Positions 8,341 through 17,243 of a stretch of 64,000 nucleotides of DNA are shown here, in pieces. Numbering within the stretch: the stretch's first letter is position 1; every line of letters begins with the position of its first letter. A program made the position numbers and the translations under genes. Source of the stretch: Blastochloris viridis. GTDB lineage: Bacteria; Pseudomonadota; Alphaproteobacteria; UBA2136; UBA6156. The notes under the pieces are model-generated. The model did not search any database, was not told the DNA's origin, and was given only the letters and a program-made list of their open reading frames with translations. The stretch is taken from the NCBI GenBank assembly GCA_005768725.1, contig VAFM01000001.1, positions 620,001 through 684,000 on the forward strand, written 5' to 3'.

Positions 8341-8362
8341 AACGGCCCCTTTCGGGACCGTT
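8341..8362 (-). terminator. Possible terminator of the secretion operon
   Basis: AACGG...CCGTT with an inner CCC/GGG helix lies 9 bases past the stop of the last operon gene. The T tract on the minus strand is weak, so termination efficiency is doubtful. Confidence 0.4.
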
Positions 8363-8370
8363 CCTCATGC

Positions 8371-9315
8371 CTAGCGGTTCAGGCAGTTTTCGCCGCTGCT
8401 AAAGCAGATACTGGCGGAGAACGGCGGATCGGTGCGCTGGGTGATGTTCGGACTGTACATCAGCACCCGCCCCCAAGGGTCCTGGGCATAGGCAGCGGGC
8501 AAGCCCAGGTCGATCATCATCTGCTGCATTTCGGCCAGGTTACCACTGGCGTAGGCGCGCTTGCCCTGCACCTTATCGGCATAATACACCACGCCAGAGG
8601 TGTCATCGGCGTCGGACATCGGGTAATAGTTGAAAAGCGTGTAATTTTTGCCTTCCAGGCTGGTGCACCAGGTCGGGATATTATCGCCGCCGGTGGAGCA
8701 GGTGTTCTGGGCTTCCAGGAACGCGGCCGATTCGACCGCCTCGATCTTATCGACAATCAGCTGCGCGCGGCCGCGGTACTCTTGCAGGCGGCGCATTTCC
8801 ACATCCCGCGAGATGTATTTGACGCCAACATCGTCGCCCCGGGTCATCCAGGCGTTGTAATCGTTTTCCGAGCTGACTGCGCCAGATTCGGCCACGCCGT
8901 CTTTCCCGCGGCTGTAAATCACCGCCAGTTGCATAGTGATGGGCGTGTCTTCAATGCGCACGGTGGCGGTAGCGCGAGAGTATTCCCACGGGTTACCCCA
9001 CGGGTCGCGGCGCAGAGAGGCATCGGCAATGGTGGCCTCGCGGAACAGATCGTCCAGCGTCGGTGGCAACTGGTTGATGCCGACCTGCGTGTAGTAACGG
9101 TTGAGAGCTTCGCGCAGTTGCTCCACCTGCATTTCGGCGGCCTGAACCTTGCTGCCTTCCAGGCGCGACATGATGGTGATCCCCCCGGCGGCGGTCAGAA
9201 TGGCGGCGACGATCAACGCGATACGCGCATCCATACCGAACATGGCACCGCCCTGCCCGGCCCAAAGTGCCTTGAGCGAGGTGAAAACAGAGAACGGGCG
9301 GAATATTTTATTCAT
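8371..9315 (-). CDS. Pseudopilin-like protein with GspG-type C-terminal signature
   Basis: This 314-residue protein has one N-terminal membrane segment (ALIVAAILTAAGGITIM), then a helix (EMQVEQLREALNRYYTQVG) and DPWGNPWEYSR with a following SRGKDGV, as in GspG major pseudopilins. The usual prepilin site (Gly before FTLIE) is not present, and about 35 residues precede the membrane helix. The C-terminal 150 residues add a cysteine-containing extension with a second DPWGRVLMYS motif. The start at 9315 overlaps the upstream gene by 8 bases. It is the last gene of the operon. It could be an unprocessed minor pilin or a membrane-anchored assembly factor. Confidence 0.6.
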   Translation of the reverse strand: MNKIFRPFSVFTSLKALWAGQGGAMFGMDARIALIVAAILTAAGGITIMSRLEGSKVQAAEMQVEQLREALNRYYTQVGINQLPPTLDDLFREATIADASLRRDPWGNPWEYSRATATVRIEDTPITMQLAVIYSRGKDGVAESGAVSSENDYNAWMTRGDDVGVKYISRDVEMRRLQEYRGRAQLIVDKIEAVESAAFLEAQNTCSTGGDNIPTWCTSLEGKNYTLFNYYPMSDADDTSGVVYYADKVQGKRAYASGNLAEMQQMMIDLGLPAAYAQDPWGRVLMYSPNITQRTDPPFSASICFSSGENCLNR

Positions 9316-10117
9316 AGCTGGGAGATACGGTCGTTGGTTCGGTCGGCGTTTGGTCATCATATTCTGCCTTTTTTTCCTCGTCTTTCAAGCTAAGATTCAT
9401 GGTCTGTGTGTATTCCCACGGTGTCGTAAAGCTGAGCGTCGCCTTCTGTCCGGTGGCATCAGGCTTATATTCAAAGTCCTGTCCCCAGGCGTCGCGCACA
9501 CCGATACGGCCTAACAGGGTCTGGTATTCGCTGTCGTTCGGGAAGCGGAACTTGGCGGCATAGAAGGTATAAATATGTTCAGCCATCAATTCCATACGCT
9601 GGTTGCTGGTCATCACCTGCTGGTTGCGGGCCAGAGAGGTATCATACACTGCAACGTCATTCCGGCCACCGACCGATTTATCCAGAACATGTTCTTCTGT
9701 CTCTGTGCGGTGAATCTGGCTACGGACAAGGGTATCGTCGGTACCGGCAATGGCAACCGAGGTCGCTTTTTTGCCGAACTGCTCGCGTTCGGAATCGCGC
9801 GCCGCAAACATATAGTCCTGTCCGCCACGGGTACGGGCCTGAGCGGCAGAATAGGCGCGTGCGCGTTCCAGATCGTATTTATCGCTATAGCTTTGTTCGT
9901 TTTCCGCCAGAATCGAAAATTCCAGGCCTTTGGCCACTTCTTCGGCGTCGGTTTTGGCGCGTTGAGCTTGAAGCTCCTGATACTGCGTCAGCTCTTGCTT
10001 GGCCCATTGCAGCGAGAGTGCCGAGAACACCGACATGCCCATTACCAGACCGAACATGAACGGCGAAAAGCCGCCGGACTGGTCGGTAAGGAGTGAGGGA
10101 GTGACGGACATGCCCAT
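9308..10117 (-). CDS. Membrane-anchored pseudopilin-like protein
   Basis: The 269-residue protein has a short N-terminus, one hydrophobic segment (FSPFMFGLVMGMSVFSALSL, residues 17-36), a long charged coiled-coil-like helix (QWAKQELTQYQELQAQRAK) and a C-terminal part with RFPNDSEYQTLLGRIGVRDAWGQDFEYKP. The last piece echoes the DPWGNPWEY signature of the downstream protein, so the two look like divergent paralogues. A canonical prepilin peptidase site is absent. It overlaps the downstream start and belongs to the GspE/GspF operon. Its exact role is not recognised. Confidence 0.55.
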   Translation of the reverse strand: MGMSVTPSLLTDQSGGFSPFMFGLVMGMSVFSALSLQWAKQELTQYQELQAQRAKTDAEEVAKGLEFSILAENEQSYSDKYDLERARAYSAAQARTRGGQDYMFAARDSEREQFGKKATSVAIAGTDDTLVRSQIHRTETEEHVLDKSVGGRNDVAVYDTSLARNQQVMTSNQRMELMAEHIYTFYAAKFRFPNDSEYQTLLGRIGVRDAWGQDFEYKPDATGQKATLSFTTPWEYTQTMNLSLKDEEKKAEYDDQTPTEPTTVSPSYE

Positions 10118-10129
10118 ACGGCCTTCCGT

Positions 10130-11029
10130 TTAATACGAGTAGCGGATTTGCAAGGCGTGGGGTTGGCCGTCAAGGTCCAGCATGACCTCACGTCGCGCGA
10201 TGCTGAGCACGCGCACCGGAATCACCAGCGTCTGCATGCCGATCTCCGGGTTGCGGCTGCGTGCGGCGGTCAATCCATCCATAACCTCTCCATACACCTT
10301 GCGGTAGTTAGCTTCCAGTGCGGGGGTCAGGGTGCCGCTTACGGGCATCTGGGCCTCCATGGCGCTGCTCACCACTTCATCCGGCACGCGCATAGGCACA
10401 CTGATGCGGAACGTATCCCCCACTTCATATCTATGCTGGTTGATGACAGCGTAACTGACGGGTGATGTGACAATCGCCTGCAGAGACAGGCCGTTCAGGG
10501 CGCTGGAGAAGTTATAGCGCTTGGAATCCGGCTGCCAGTTGGCCAAGGTGCGGCTGATGGTGGCGACGAGCTGGCCGCGGAACTCGGTCAGGTCCGGCTC
10601 GGTACTGCCAGCCACTGCGGGGAGGTCTACGGCCTGCGCCATCAGCTTGTCCATCAGGCTCTGGCGGCTGCCGACCGCGACGATATCCACCTCTTCACCC
10701 TCCGTGCCGGAGACCGCTTCGGTGCCCGAGACCATTACAATTTGCGGTTTCTTGGCACCCATCGGGTCGAGTTCGGAATCATCTTCCAGCACCATCTCGA
10801 TATTCGGCACCAGCGGGATAGCCGAACCGCTGCGCGCGGCGTCGGTACGGGCCTTGGTAACGGCTTCATCCCGCGTGAAGATGAAGTCCGGCGCGCCGGT
10901 AAAGGTGCGTGGCCATTCCAGGTTTTCGGCATTGGAGCCACTGGTTTGTGCCACGGCACTGCTTGCCGCCAGCAGCAGCAAAGCGGTCGCCACATACAGG
11001 CTAGTAGAAGGTATCTTTATCGTACGCAT
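10130..11029 (-). CDS. Predicted periplasmic protein of the secretion operon
   Basis: This 299-residue protein has a clear Sec signal peptide at its N-terminus (YVATALLLLAASSAVAQ, cleavage near residue 26). A longer frame from 11119 exists, but the ATG at 11029 places the signal peptide correctly and overlaps the upstream gene by 29 bases. The mature part has no membrane segment and no motif I recognise. The C-terminal half (VLDLDGQP-like strands) looks beta-rich. Its place between a PilO-like protein and pseudopilins suggests a periplasmic assembly component. Confidence 0.55.
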   Translation of the reverse strand: MRTIKIPSTSLYVATALLLLAASSAVAQTSGSNAENLEWPRTFTGAPDFIFTRDEAVTKARTDAARSGSAIPLVPNIEMVLEDDSELDPMGAKKPQIVMVSGTEAVSGTEGEEVDIVAVGSRQSLMDKLMAQAVDLPAVAGSTEPDLTEFRGQLVATISRTLANWQPDSKRYNFSSALNGLSLQAIVTSPVSYAVINQHRYEVGDTFRISVPMRVPDEVVSSAMEAQMPVSGTLTPALEANYRKVYGEVMDGLTAARSRNPEIGMQTLVIPVRVLSIARREVMLDLDGQPHALQIRYSY

Positions 11030-11501
11030 AAATATATCCTTCGATTTGAACCATGCTGAGCTCGGGCGGCGCACCACGCGGCGTAGAGCTACAGGCAAAG
11101 CAGAAACTGTAGGGCACAAAGCCTGGCAAGCGCGTCATGCGCTCCAGAACCCCCTGCGCCTCGGCATAGGTGGCGGGCCCTGCAATACGGAAGGTGTAAC
11201 GGGCAAGTGCCTTGTTGTTACCACGAACCAAGGGCTGGCCGATGATGCGGAGGTCGAGGCGCGGTGCCCCAATGTCCAGCGCACGCTCCAGCTCGTTCTT
11301 CTGCACAAAACGGATTTCCTGGCTGACGCGACGGATCTCGGCGATGCGTTTTTGCAGGTCTTTCCCGGCGTCACGTTTGTCCAGAGCGTCGGTCAGCGCG
11401 TATTCGCGGCTTTCAAAATTTGAGGCATTATCGAAATACTTATAGCCCCCCATCAGCAGGGTGAAGATGACGATGGCAATACCGGCGGCAAAGCGGATCA
11501 T
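11001..11501 (-). CDS. Small bitopic protein, PilO/GspM-like position
   Basis: A 166-residue protein with one N-terminal membrane helix (FAAGIAIVIFTLLMGGYKYF), a coiled-coil-like segment (DALDKRDAGKDLQKRIAEIRRV) and a small alpha/beta C-terminal domain. That is the layout of PilO or GspM-type alignment proteins. Two cysteines lie in SFCFACSS. Its start touches the stop of the upstream 486-residue gene, indicating translational coupling. The family call is by layout only. Confidence 0.5.
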   Translation of the reverse strand: MIRFAAGIAIVIFTLLMGGYKYFDNASNFESREYALTDALDKRDAGKDLQKRIAEIRRVSQEIRFVQKNELERALDIGAPRLDLRIIGQPLVRGNNKALARYTFRIAGPATYAEAQGVLERMTRLPGFVPYSFCFACSSTPRGAPPELSMVQIEGYIYAYDKDTFY

Positions 11502-12961
11502 TAGTCGTTCCCTCCTGCATTTTCGCCTTCAAGTTTAGAGGTTGTCGGAGATGCCTGAAGCGCCGCCTTATTCACCTTGGAGGCAAACGGGCGGTACTCG
11601 CGCTCCAGTGCGTTGGCATCCACCAGACCTTCCAGCTTGAAGCCCATGGTGGTGGCCGGCTTGCGGATGGCATCCATCACAGCGGAATTGAGGATAAGGC
11701 TGCGCGCGATAGGCTCCTGCTGCAGCCAGCCCTGATAGACATCGCTCTTGGCTTCGACTTCCACCATATAGGTGCGCGGTGGTTGGTCAGAACTAGGCAC
11801 CTCTACTTTGAACTGCTTGATCTGCATACCGGACTTCTGAATTGCACGGGCGGTATCTTTTACTACCAGCGGGAAGAGGTCGCGCTTGCGCCACATGCGC
11901 TCTTGCTCGGTGATCGCGCGCTCAAGATCCGAGAACTGTCCGCCGCGCGGAATCTGCTGCTCAATCACACTAAGCTGGTCCGACAACTCTTGCAGTTGTT
12001 GCCCCTGATACCACAGGCCGACATACGTAAGGATGGCAATGATGATACCGGCGAACATGACGTGGGAGCCATACCGCTCCTGCAGCGTCGGCTTATTGAG
12101 CCAGGTGTTGTCGTCCAGCGGCATGTCGCGCACGTGGTGCACGGTAATGCGGTCGCTGGGCGGCAGAAGGTCGGTATCCCACTGCGTGTACAGGTGGGCG
12201 CGGGTGGTACGCGGGTAGGTCTTCATCACCTGCTCCACATCCCGCACCCAACTGGTGGGCGTGGTCGGCAGCACATAGTTGTCCTTCACATCCCAGTGGA
12301 AGAGCGTGTCGGCCACCAACAGCATGTTGACGGTGTTCGGCTCGCTTTTGGAGATACGGCAGAGGTCGAGTAGCGCCACCGGGCCCACCTGTTGCTCGGC
12401 CAGCGCCACCGCGTTGGGGTCTACCATGTCCTCTTCGTCCGGAACCCCTTCACCCATCAGGAAAAGATACGGGTTGACCGGTTTGCCATCTAGGCCGCGC
12501 GGCGCAAAGAACAGCAGTGCGGTATGGCGCTTCATGTTATCGCTGATCTGATCGGCCCAGCCATCGTTGAACACCGATTGTACTTCGCCCTGCAGCAGAA
12601 GCTCTGACTTGTTAAGGCCGACAAAACAGATGTGACGGAAGGTACTGCCGATGGAGTGCGTGACAGCGGATGACGCCAGCTTGCGGCTAACCCCAGCAAA
12701 GACGACACGGGCTTCGGCCCACAGCGGGCCCAAAAATTCCTTAGCGCCGTGAGAGACTTCGCGCAGCGTGCGCTGAATGCCCGGCAAGTTCTCTTCCATG
12801 CGGGCCTGCAGGCCACCGGGCAGACGTTCTACCAGTTGTTGCTTGAGTTTATTACGCACGGCCTCTACCACCGCATCGTCGGTGGCGTGAACGCGGTCGC
12901 CCGTGTGCAGTGCGTCATCCTGCTGCGGGGTTTGCGGCGTGCGGTTGAAATCGTCGTTCAT
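11501..12961 (-). CDS. Bitopic assembly protein, PilN/PilO2-like layout
   Basis: The 486-residue protein has about 300 cytoplasmic residues, a membrane helix (HVMFAGIIIAILTYVGLWY, near residue 310), a coiled coil (QLQELSDQLSVIEQQI) and a C-terminal periplasmic domain. This resembles GspL or PilM/PilN fusions and the PilO2 proteins of type IVb pili. The N-terminal 40 residues are polar and low complexity. It lies between gspF-like and PilO-like genes, exactly where such an inner-membrane platform protein is expected. No catalytic motif is visible. Confidence 0.55.
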   Translation of the reverse strand: MNDDFNRTPQTPQQDDALHTGDRVHATDDAVVEAVRNKLKQQLVERLPGGLQARMEENLPGIQRTLREVSHGAKEFLGPLWAEARVVFAGVSRKLASSAVTHSIGSTFRHICFVGLNKSELLLQGEVQSVFNDGWADQISDNMKRHTALLFFAPRGLDGKPVNPYLFLMGEGVPDEEDMVDPNAVALAEQQVGPVALLDLCRISKSEPNTVNMLLVADTLFHWDVKDNYVLPTTPTSWVRDVEQVMKTYPRTTRAHLYTQWDTDLLPPSDRITVHHVRDMPLDDNTWLNKPTLQERYGSHVMFAGIIIAILTYVGLWYQGQQLQELSDQLSVIEQQIPRGGQFSDLERAITEQERMWRKRDLFPLVVKDTARAIQKSGMQIKQFKVEVPSSDQPPRTYMVEVEAKSDVYQGWLQQEPIARSLILNSAVMDAIRKPATTMGFKLEGLVDANALEREYRPFASKVNKAALQASPTTSKLEGENAGGND

Positions 12962-12971
12962 GCTTCTGCCC

Positions 12972-14123
12972 TTACGCCTGCGAAAGTACGATTGATAACA
13001 TATCGAGCATCATCACCGCGCCCCCCAGCACCCACAGGATGCCGCTGGCCATGGAGATGAAACGCTTTTGAGTATCGGCCAGCATGCGCTCCAGCAGCGT
13101 GTGTGCGTGGGTCATACCTTCGATCAACACATCGTTCACGTGGCCTTCGGTCGGCGCGTAGTTTTCGGCTACGCTGACCGGTGTCACGATCAGCTCCGGG
13201 AAGCCCGCGCGGTTCATCGCCTCGGCCAGTGTTCCCCCGGTGGTGATGACGTGGTTGAACTGGTCGATACGGCGACGGATGACGCTGTTGGTGGCCAAGC
13301 CTTCCATGATCGGAATCAACTGCTTGGGCTTGACGCCACTGGCAATGAGGTACGGGAAGTACAGCAGCATCTGCGTATAGGTTTGATAAATCAGGTAACG
13401 GCCGTAGACCGGAATTTTCAGTTGCAGGCTATGCAGTGTTGTGCGGCCTGCCGGGTTAGAATTCAGAGACCAGATGACGACACCGGCTATCAGCACAAAC
13501 CCCACAAACACATACCAGTAATCGGCACAGAATTGCGTGGTGGACATGATGCCGCCGGGAATAAGACCCATAGGTTTGCCCTGTGCCTCGCGCAGTTTGG
13601 CCATAACCGGCAGCGTATTGAGACCCGTATTGAAGACCGAGACCAGCGAGAGCACGAGCATCAGCAACGGCGTCAGCAACTCGGCCAGACCGGCACGTTT
13701 GGAGTTGATGGCCTTGTCTTCCAAAATACGCAGAATATCGAACGATTTTTGCATATTGTTGGAGGCTTCGCCCGCCAGTACCGCCGCGCGGTGGAGGTCG
13801 GTGAACATACGGCGCTCGGTCTGCATGGCCTGCGACAGCGACTTACCCTGCGCTACCTTTTGCGACAACCCTGCAATGGCGTTGGCGACACCTTCGTTCT
13901 TTTCGGCACGGAAGGCGCGGGCCACGGCACGCAGTGCGTCCGACGTGGTCTGCCCGGTCTTCATCATCATCGCCATGAAGAAAAAGAAACGCTCGCGGTC
14001 GCGCGGGTCAATGCTCACGCCACCACCCCCGAAGAGCGGGAAGCGCGATGCGCTGAAACTAGCGGAGGGCTTCGAGATCGGCACTGAAGAATCTTTCGAG
14101 TTCATCGAGACTGGTGATGCCAT
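12972..14123 (-). CDS. GspF/PilC-family inner-membrane platform protein
   Basis: A 383-residue GspF-domain protein with the repeated T2SSF halves. The first half includes TTSDALRAVARAF, VANAIAGLSQKVAQGKSLSQAM and FTDLHRAAVLAGEASNNM. The second includes LLYFPYLIASGVKPKQLIPIM and FPELIVTPVSVAENYAPTEG. Three membrane segments lie near residues 165-185, 210-235 and 355-380. The start is uncertain: the 14123 start overlaps the GspE gene by 65 bases, and a second Met at 14105 is possible. It would bind the GspE ATPase and organise pilus or pseudopilus assembly. Confidence 0.85.
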   Translation of the reverse strand: MASPVSMNSKDSSVPISKPSASFSASRFPLFGGGGVSIDPRDRERFFFFMAMMMKTGQTTSDALRAVARAFRAEKNEGVANAIAGLSQKVAQGKSLSQAMQTERRMFTDLHRAAVLAGEASNNMQKSFDILRILEDKAINSKRAGLAELLTPLLMLVLSLVSVFNTGLNTLPVMAKLREAQGKPMGLIPGGIMSTTQFCADYWYVFVGFVLIAGVVIWSLNSNPAGRTTLHSLQLKIPVYGRYLIYQTYTQMLLYFPYLIASGVKPKQLIPIMEGLATNSVIRRRIDQFNHVITTGGTLAEAMNRAGFPELIVTPVSVAENYAPTEGHVNDVLIEGMTHAHTLLERMLADTQKRFISMASGILWVLGGAVMMLDMLSIVLSQA

Positions 14124-15753
14124 TCTTCACATGGCGCAGCCCCTGGGTCAGCATGTCTTTCATCCCCGTGGCACGGGCCTGCTCGCGCACCACGTCCACC
14201 CAATCCGGGCGCAGGCGGTTGCCCGACCAGATATTGCGCGAGACCTCGCGGCGCCACAGTTCCAGCACTTCTTCCATAGCAATACGGCCGGTATAGCCAC
14301 GGTAATGGCACAGCTCGCAGCCGTTGCGGTTGGGGCGGCAAATGGTATCGCCACGTTTGAAACCTACATCGCGGACGCTGTTCATGCTGTCGGCCAGTTG
14401 CTGATCCAGCTCGTACGGTACCTTGCACTTAGGGCAGAGGCGGCGCACCAGACGCTGGGCAATAATGCCGCGCACGTTAGAGAAAATCAGTTCCGGCGGC
14501 ACACCACGCTGCAGCAGGCGGTCGAGCGTCATGAAGGAGTCATTCGCGTGCATGGTGGTGATCACCAAGTGACCGGTATTACCGGCGTCGATCACGCGGC
14601 GGGTGTCTTCCGGGCTACGCACTTCCCCGATGAACATCACATCCGGGTCAAGACCCAGCGCGGCATACAGGAAAGTTTCCAGGTTCACACCGGCGGACAG
14701 ATCTTCCTCAGTCTGGATCACGTTATCCATCCGTTCTTCGATCTGCTTTTCGTAGCTGATAACGTTCTGGCCCGGGCGCTGGCCGCGGCGGATCATCAGA
14801 CGCGACGCGGTGGACTTACCCGAACCGGTCGGCCCTGCGAACACGATCACGCCTTCTTCAAAGCGCATCAGCTGGTCGATCTTGTCGATGGTTTCGTCGC
14901 CATAGCCAAACGTCTCCATCTGACCTTCAAACGGGCGCAAGAAACGCATGGCGATCTTGGCGGTGTTTTCCAGTGTAATCGGCTGCGTGGTGTAACGGAT
15001 ATCGACGCTCTGACGGTTGGTGAGATCGAACGTCATACGGCCATAGAGCGGCTTCTTGAAGTTTTCAGCACTCACACCGGCCATGTGACGCAGACGGCCG
15101 ACCACGCGGTCGTACACTTCCATCGGCAGCGCTACCAGCTCTTCCAGCTCGTTGTCGATACGCGCCATGACGGTAGGCTTGCGGTTGAGAATCTCGATGT
15201 GCAGGTCGCTTGCGCCGTTCTTGTAGGCGGTACGGATGATTTCATCCACCAGGCTCACAATCGCGTCGTCGTTACCGGCGTTCAATTGCGCGTAGGCGTT
15301 CTCCACCAAAAACTTCAGACTGTGCCCTTCCCGCTTGGACATCCGCTCGATCGCCGCTTCAATGCTCTTGGCACTGGCCCACACGAAGGTGTGATTGTTC
15401 TTGCGGTTGCGCAGCAGAATTTCGGAGTGCAGGCGCTTGTTCGGCAGGTCGGCCGCCGCCCACGTCACGCTGTTACGGCCGAGCTCGATCGGGCATGCGG
15501 TGTAAAACGTCAGGAATGCGCGGTCGATGCCTTCCACCTGGTGCGGCGTGACCTTGGCCATTTCCTCGTCGTTCTTGACCGGAAAATCATACGCCACCGC
15601 ACGGTAACGGCTTTGTTGGCCGGGGGTTAACTTACCGGCTTTACCGAGAGCTTCGATCAGGGAATCCGGGTCTTTCTGTACGGTGACCGGCAGGTTATGC
15701 AGATCCGCCATCGAAATAACGCGGTCAGCGATCATCATATCAACGATGTCCAT
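14059..15753 (-). CDS. GspE/PilB-family secretion ATPase
   Basis: The 564-residue protein has an N-terminal MshEN/GspE-like domain, Walker A AGPTGSGKS, the Asp and His boxes, Walker B DPDVMFIGEVRSPEDT and the HANDS motif (TTMHANDSF). The CPKC...CELC pair binds zinc as in PilB/GspE. ATP hydrolysis drives assembly of the pilus or pseudopilus. The ATG at 15753 is chosen because GGAGG lies 5 bases upstream. It is the first gene of a seven-gene minus-strand operon without secretin, prepilin peptidase or retraction ATPase. Confidence 0.92.
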   Translation of the reverse strand: MDIVDMMIADRVISMADLHNLPVTVQKDPDSLIEALGKAGKLTPGQQSRYRAVAYDFPVKNDEEMAKVTPHQVEGIDRAFLTFYTACPIELGRNSVTWAAADLPNKRLHSEILLRNRKNNHTFVWASAKSIEAAIERMSKREGHSLKFLVENAYAQLNAGNDDAIVSLVDEIIRTAYKNGASDLHIEILNRKPTVMARIDNELEELVALPMEVYDRVVGRLRHMAGVSAENFKKPLYGRMTFDLTNRQSVDIRYTTQPITLENTAKIAMRFLRPFEGQMETFGYGDETIDKIDQLMRFEEGVIVFAGPTGSGKSTASRLMIRRGQRPGQNVISYEKQIEERMDNVIQTEEDLSAGVNLETFLYAALGLDPDVMFIGEVRSPEDTRRVIDAGNTGHLVITTMHANDSFMTLDRLLQRGVPPELIFSNVRGIIAQRLVRRLCPKCKVPYELDQQLADSMNSVRDVGFKRGDTICRPNRNGCELCHYRGYTGRIAMEEVLELWRREVSRNIWSGNRLRPDWVDVVREQARATGMKDMLTQGLRHVKNGITSLDELERFFSADLEALR

Positions 15754-15827
15754 CGCGACCTCCAAACCCTTGCACCATCAGCCAATGCTTCGCGTACGCC
15801 ACACAGGCGCTACCAAGAGGCGCAAAC

Positions 15828-15977
15828 ATGAAACAGGTGCTCATTGGCTTTAAAGTAGCGGATTTCGGCGGGTTTTGGGAGGGCTTGTACGGCTTTTGCA
15901 CCATGGGGGTGTGCAAGTTTGCCACCACCACGCAGCAGGCGGCGCTTTTCGACTACGAATGCTTTTTGATACGGTGA
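15828..15977 (+). CDS. Possible 49-residue small protein
   Basis: A short frame begins MKQVLIGFKVADFGG and has AAGAGG 7 bases before its ATG. Its end overlaps the antisense small membrane gene at 15953 by 25 bases. No family is recognised. It lies in the gap between the secretion operon promoter and the next gene and could be spurious. Confidence 0.25.
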   Translation: MKQVLIGFKVADFGGFWEGLYGFCTMGVCKFATTTQQAALFDYECFLIR

Positions 15978-16159
15978 CGCCAAACGTACTTCATGCGCAC
16001 GAACAGCGAGCGCCTTAACGCAACAAAAGCTACCAGCAGAGTAAAAAGACCCAGCGCCACCATACAGTTGAGGAGCTGGAAATTATGGGCATCATACCCC
16101 ACCAACACTCCCGTCAGCACTCCACACCACGACAATACCTCGCGGATAATAAAATCCAT
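15953..16159 (-). CDS. Small membrane protein
   Basis: This is a 68-residue protein with two hydrophobic stretches (VLSWCGVLTGVLVGY and LNCMVALGLFTLLVAFVAL) and a basic C-terminus (RRSLFVRMKYVWRHRIKKH). A strong ribosome site, GAAAGGAGGG, precedes the ATG by about 4 bases, which favours a real gene. It is monocistronic. The function is not recognisable. Confidence 0.5.
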   Translation of the reverse strand: MDFIIREVLSWCGVLTGVLVGYDAHNFQLLNCMVALGLFTLLVAFVALRRSLFVRMKYVWRHRIKKHS

Positions 16160-16320
16160 TTCACCCTCCTTTCTTCAGACTTCTTCTAGGAGTTTATGGA
16201 TATCGATGAAAACGAAGGTGACATTGGTTTTTATTGCAGTGCACGATACGTGATTGAGGCTTGAATTTTTAACTACGCATCGCCCTCGCAAGCTTGAGCC
16301 GAACAGGCCGCGCGGCTCAC

Positions 16321-16346
16321 ATTCTAAGTCCAAGTAGATTTAAAAG
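16321..16346 (+). repeat. Imperfect direct repeat, copy A
   Basis: ATTCTAAGTCCAAG followed by TAGATTTAAAAG. It pairs with copy B at 16493-16518, 172 bases downstream, and both copies are followed by GC-rich hairpins. Confidence 0.5.
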
Positions 16347-16492
16347 TAGAACTCCGCGCTTGTGCGGGGCTTTATGGCTGCTGGCTTGGCGGTTAAGCGA
16401 TGAGAGATTGAGCCCTGGTGTTTTTAGTAATGGCTAAAGCCATACGGTTTGAAGGGCTCGCCCTTCGGGTCGAACTCGCTTGCGCGGTGCGA

Positions 16493-16518
16493 ATTCTAAG
16501 CCCGCGCAGATTTAAAAG
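16493..16518 (+). repeat. Imperfect direct repeat, copy B
   Basis: ATTCTAAGCCCGCG followed by CAGATTTAAAAG. Five of 26 bases differ from copy A. Its right half forms the left arm of the long palindrome at 16507-16558. Confidence 0.5.
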
Positions 16519-16558
16519 CCAAACCCCCGCATCAGCGGGGGTTTGGCTTTTAAATCTG
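16507..16558. terminator. 24-bp perfect inverted repeat, bidirectional terminator
   Basis: Two perfect 24-base arms (16507-16530 and 16535-16558) enclose the loop ATCA. The inner stem is GC-rich (CCCCCGC/GCGGGGG) and the outer part is AAAAGCC/GGCTTTT, so both strands carry a T tract. It is unusually long for a simple terminator. The surrounding gap, 16160-16641, holds this palindrome, the two direct repeats and the hairpin GAAGGG-CTCG-CCCTTC, but no gene. Confidence 0.7.
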
Positions 16559-16641
16559 GTGGGGGAAGATTTCGTTTGAGCAAACCAAAAAGATACTCAA
16601 AATCTTCTATTTCCAATCATAACCTTATATATTTCGCCATC

Positions 16642-17055
16642 TTATGCGCCAGAAGGCGTTGGCTGAATCCGTGCCTTTTCAAAGTTTTCAATACTGCTTA
16701 CCACCCACCTCAAAAGCGGTACCGCAACCTTCATCATTTCCCAGCCCAAAGGGGTAAGAGTGTATTCAACCCTAGGAGGCACTTGGCGTCTTTTCGCGGC
16801 TCGGAGAATCAGCCCATCCCGTTCCAGCAACTTAAGGGTTTGGGTAAGCATCTTATCGCTAATACCTTCCACGCGCTCTACTAACTTAGTAAACCGGATA
16901 GGCTCCTCCCCCGCCTCGGCCAAGACACATAAAACATACAGAGGCCACTTTGCCCCTACCCTATCCATCACTTGCCTTGCCAAACCTTCCTGCTGGCTCG
17001 TCAAAGTATTGGAAAGTTCCTGAATCTCTTTGATTGTTTTCTGAGTAAGCTCCAT
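16642..17055 (-). CDS. HxlR-family winged-helix regulator
   Basis: The 137-residue protein has the HxlR core: KWPLYVLCVLAEAGEEPIRFTKLV, EGISDKMLTQTLKLLERDGLILR, PPRVEYTLTPLGWEM. The typical N-terminal cysteine is not seen. A 20-30 residue N-terminal helical extension precedes the domain. A second protein with the same extended layout is encoded at 24156-24563, about 40 percent identical by eye, so they are probably paralogues. The gene stands alone, and its target is unknown. Confidence 0.85.
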   Translation of the reverse strand: MELTQKTIKEIQELSNTLTSQQEGLARQVMDRVGAKWPLYVLCVLAEAGEEPIRFTKLVERVEGISDKMLTQTLKLLERDGLILRAAKRRQVPPRVEYTLTPLGWEMMKVAVPLLRWVVSSIENFEKARIQPTPSGA

Positions 17056-17202
17056 TCCCTACAGCCCACTCCTTACGGTAGACCCTTCCTTCGAAATAAG
17101 ATGCCCCCACCTCGGTGGGGAATACGCTCTTTCAATCATCAGACATATTATAATGAGTGGGGCCAGCTTTCCTAACACGCTTCGTTTCGCTTGTTTTTCC
17201 CA

Positions 17203-17229
17203 TAAAAAAGGCTGGCAGAGCCAGCCTTT
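17203..17229 (-). terminator. Intrinsic terminator of the lipoprotein gene
   Basis: GGCTGGC-AGA-GCCAGCC with a run of T on the minus strand, directly after the lipoprotein stop. Confidence 0.8.
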
Positions 17230-17243
17230 CCATTATTTCGGCC

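Noticed and set aside
13537..15630. 697-codon plus-strand frame
   Set aside because: It is antisense to the GspE and GspF genes, and its translation has no recognised family or sensible start.
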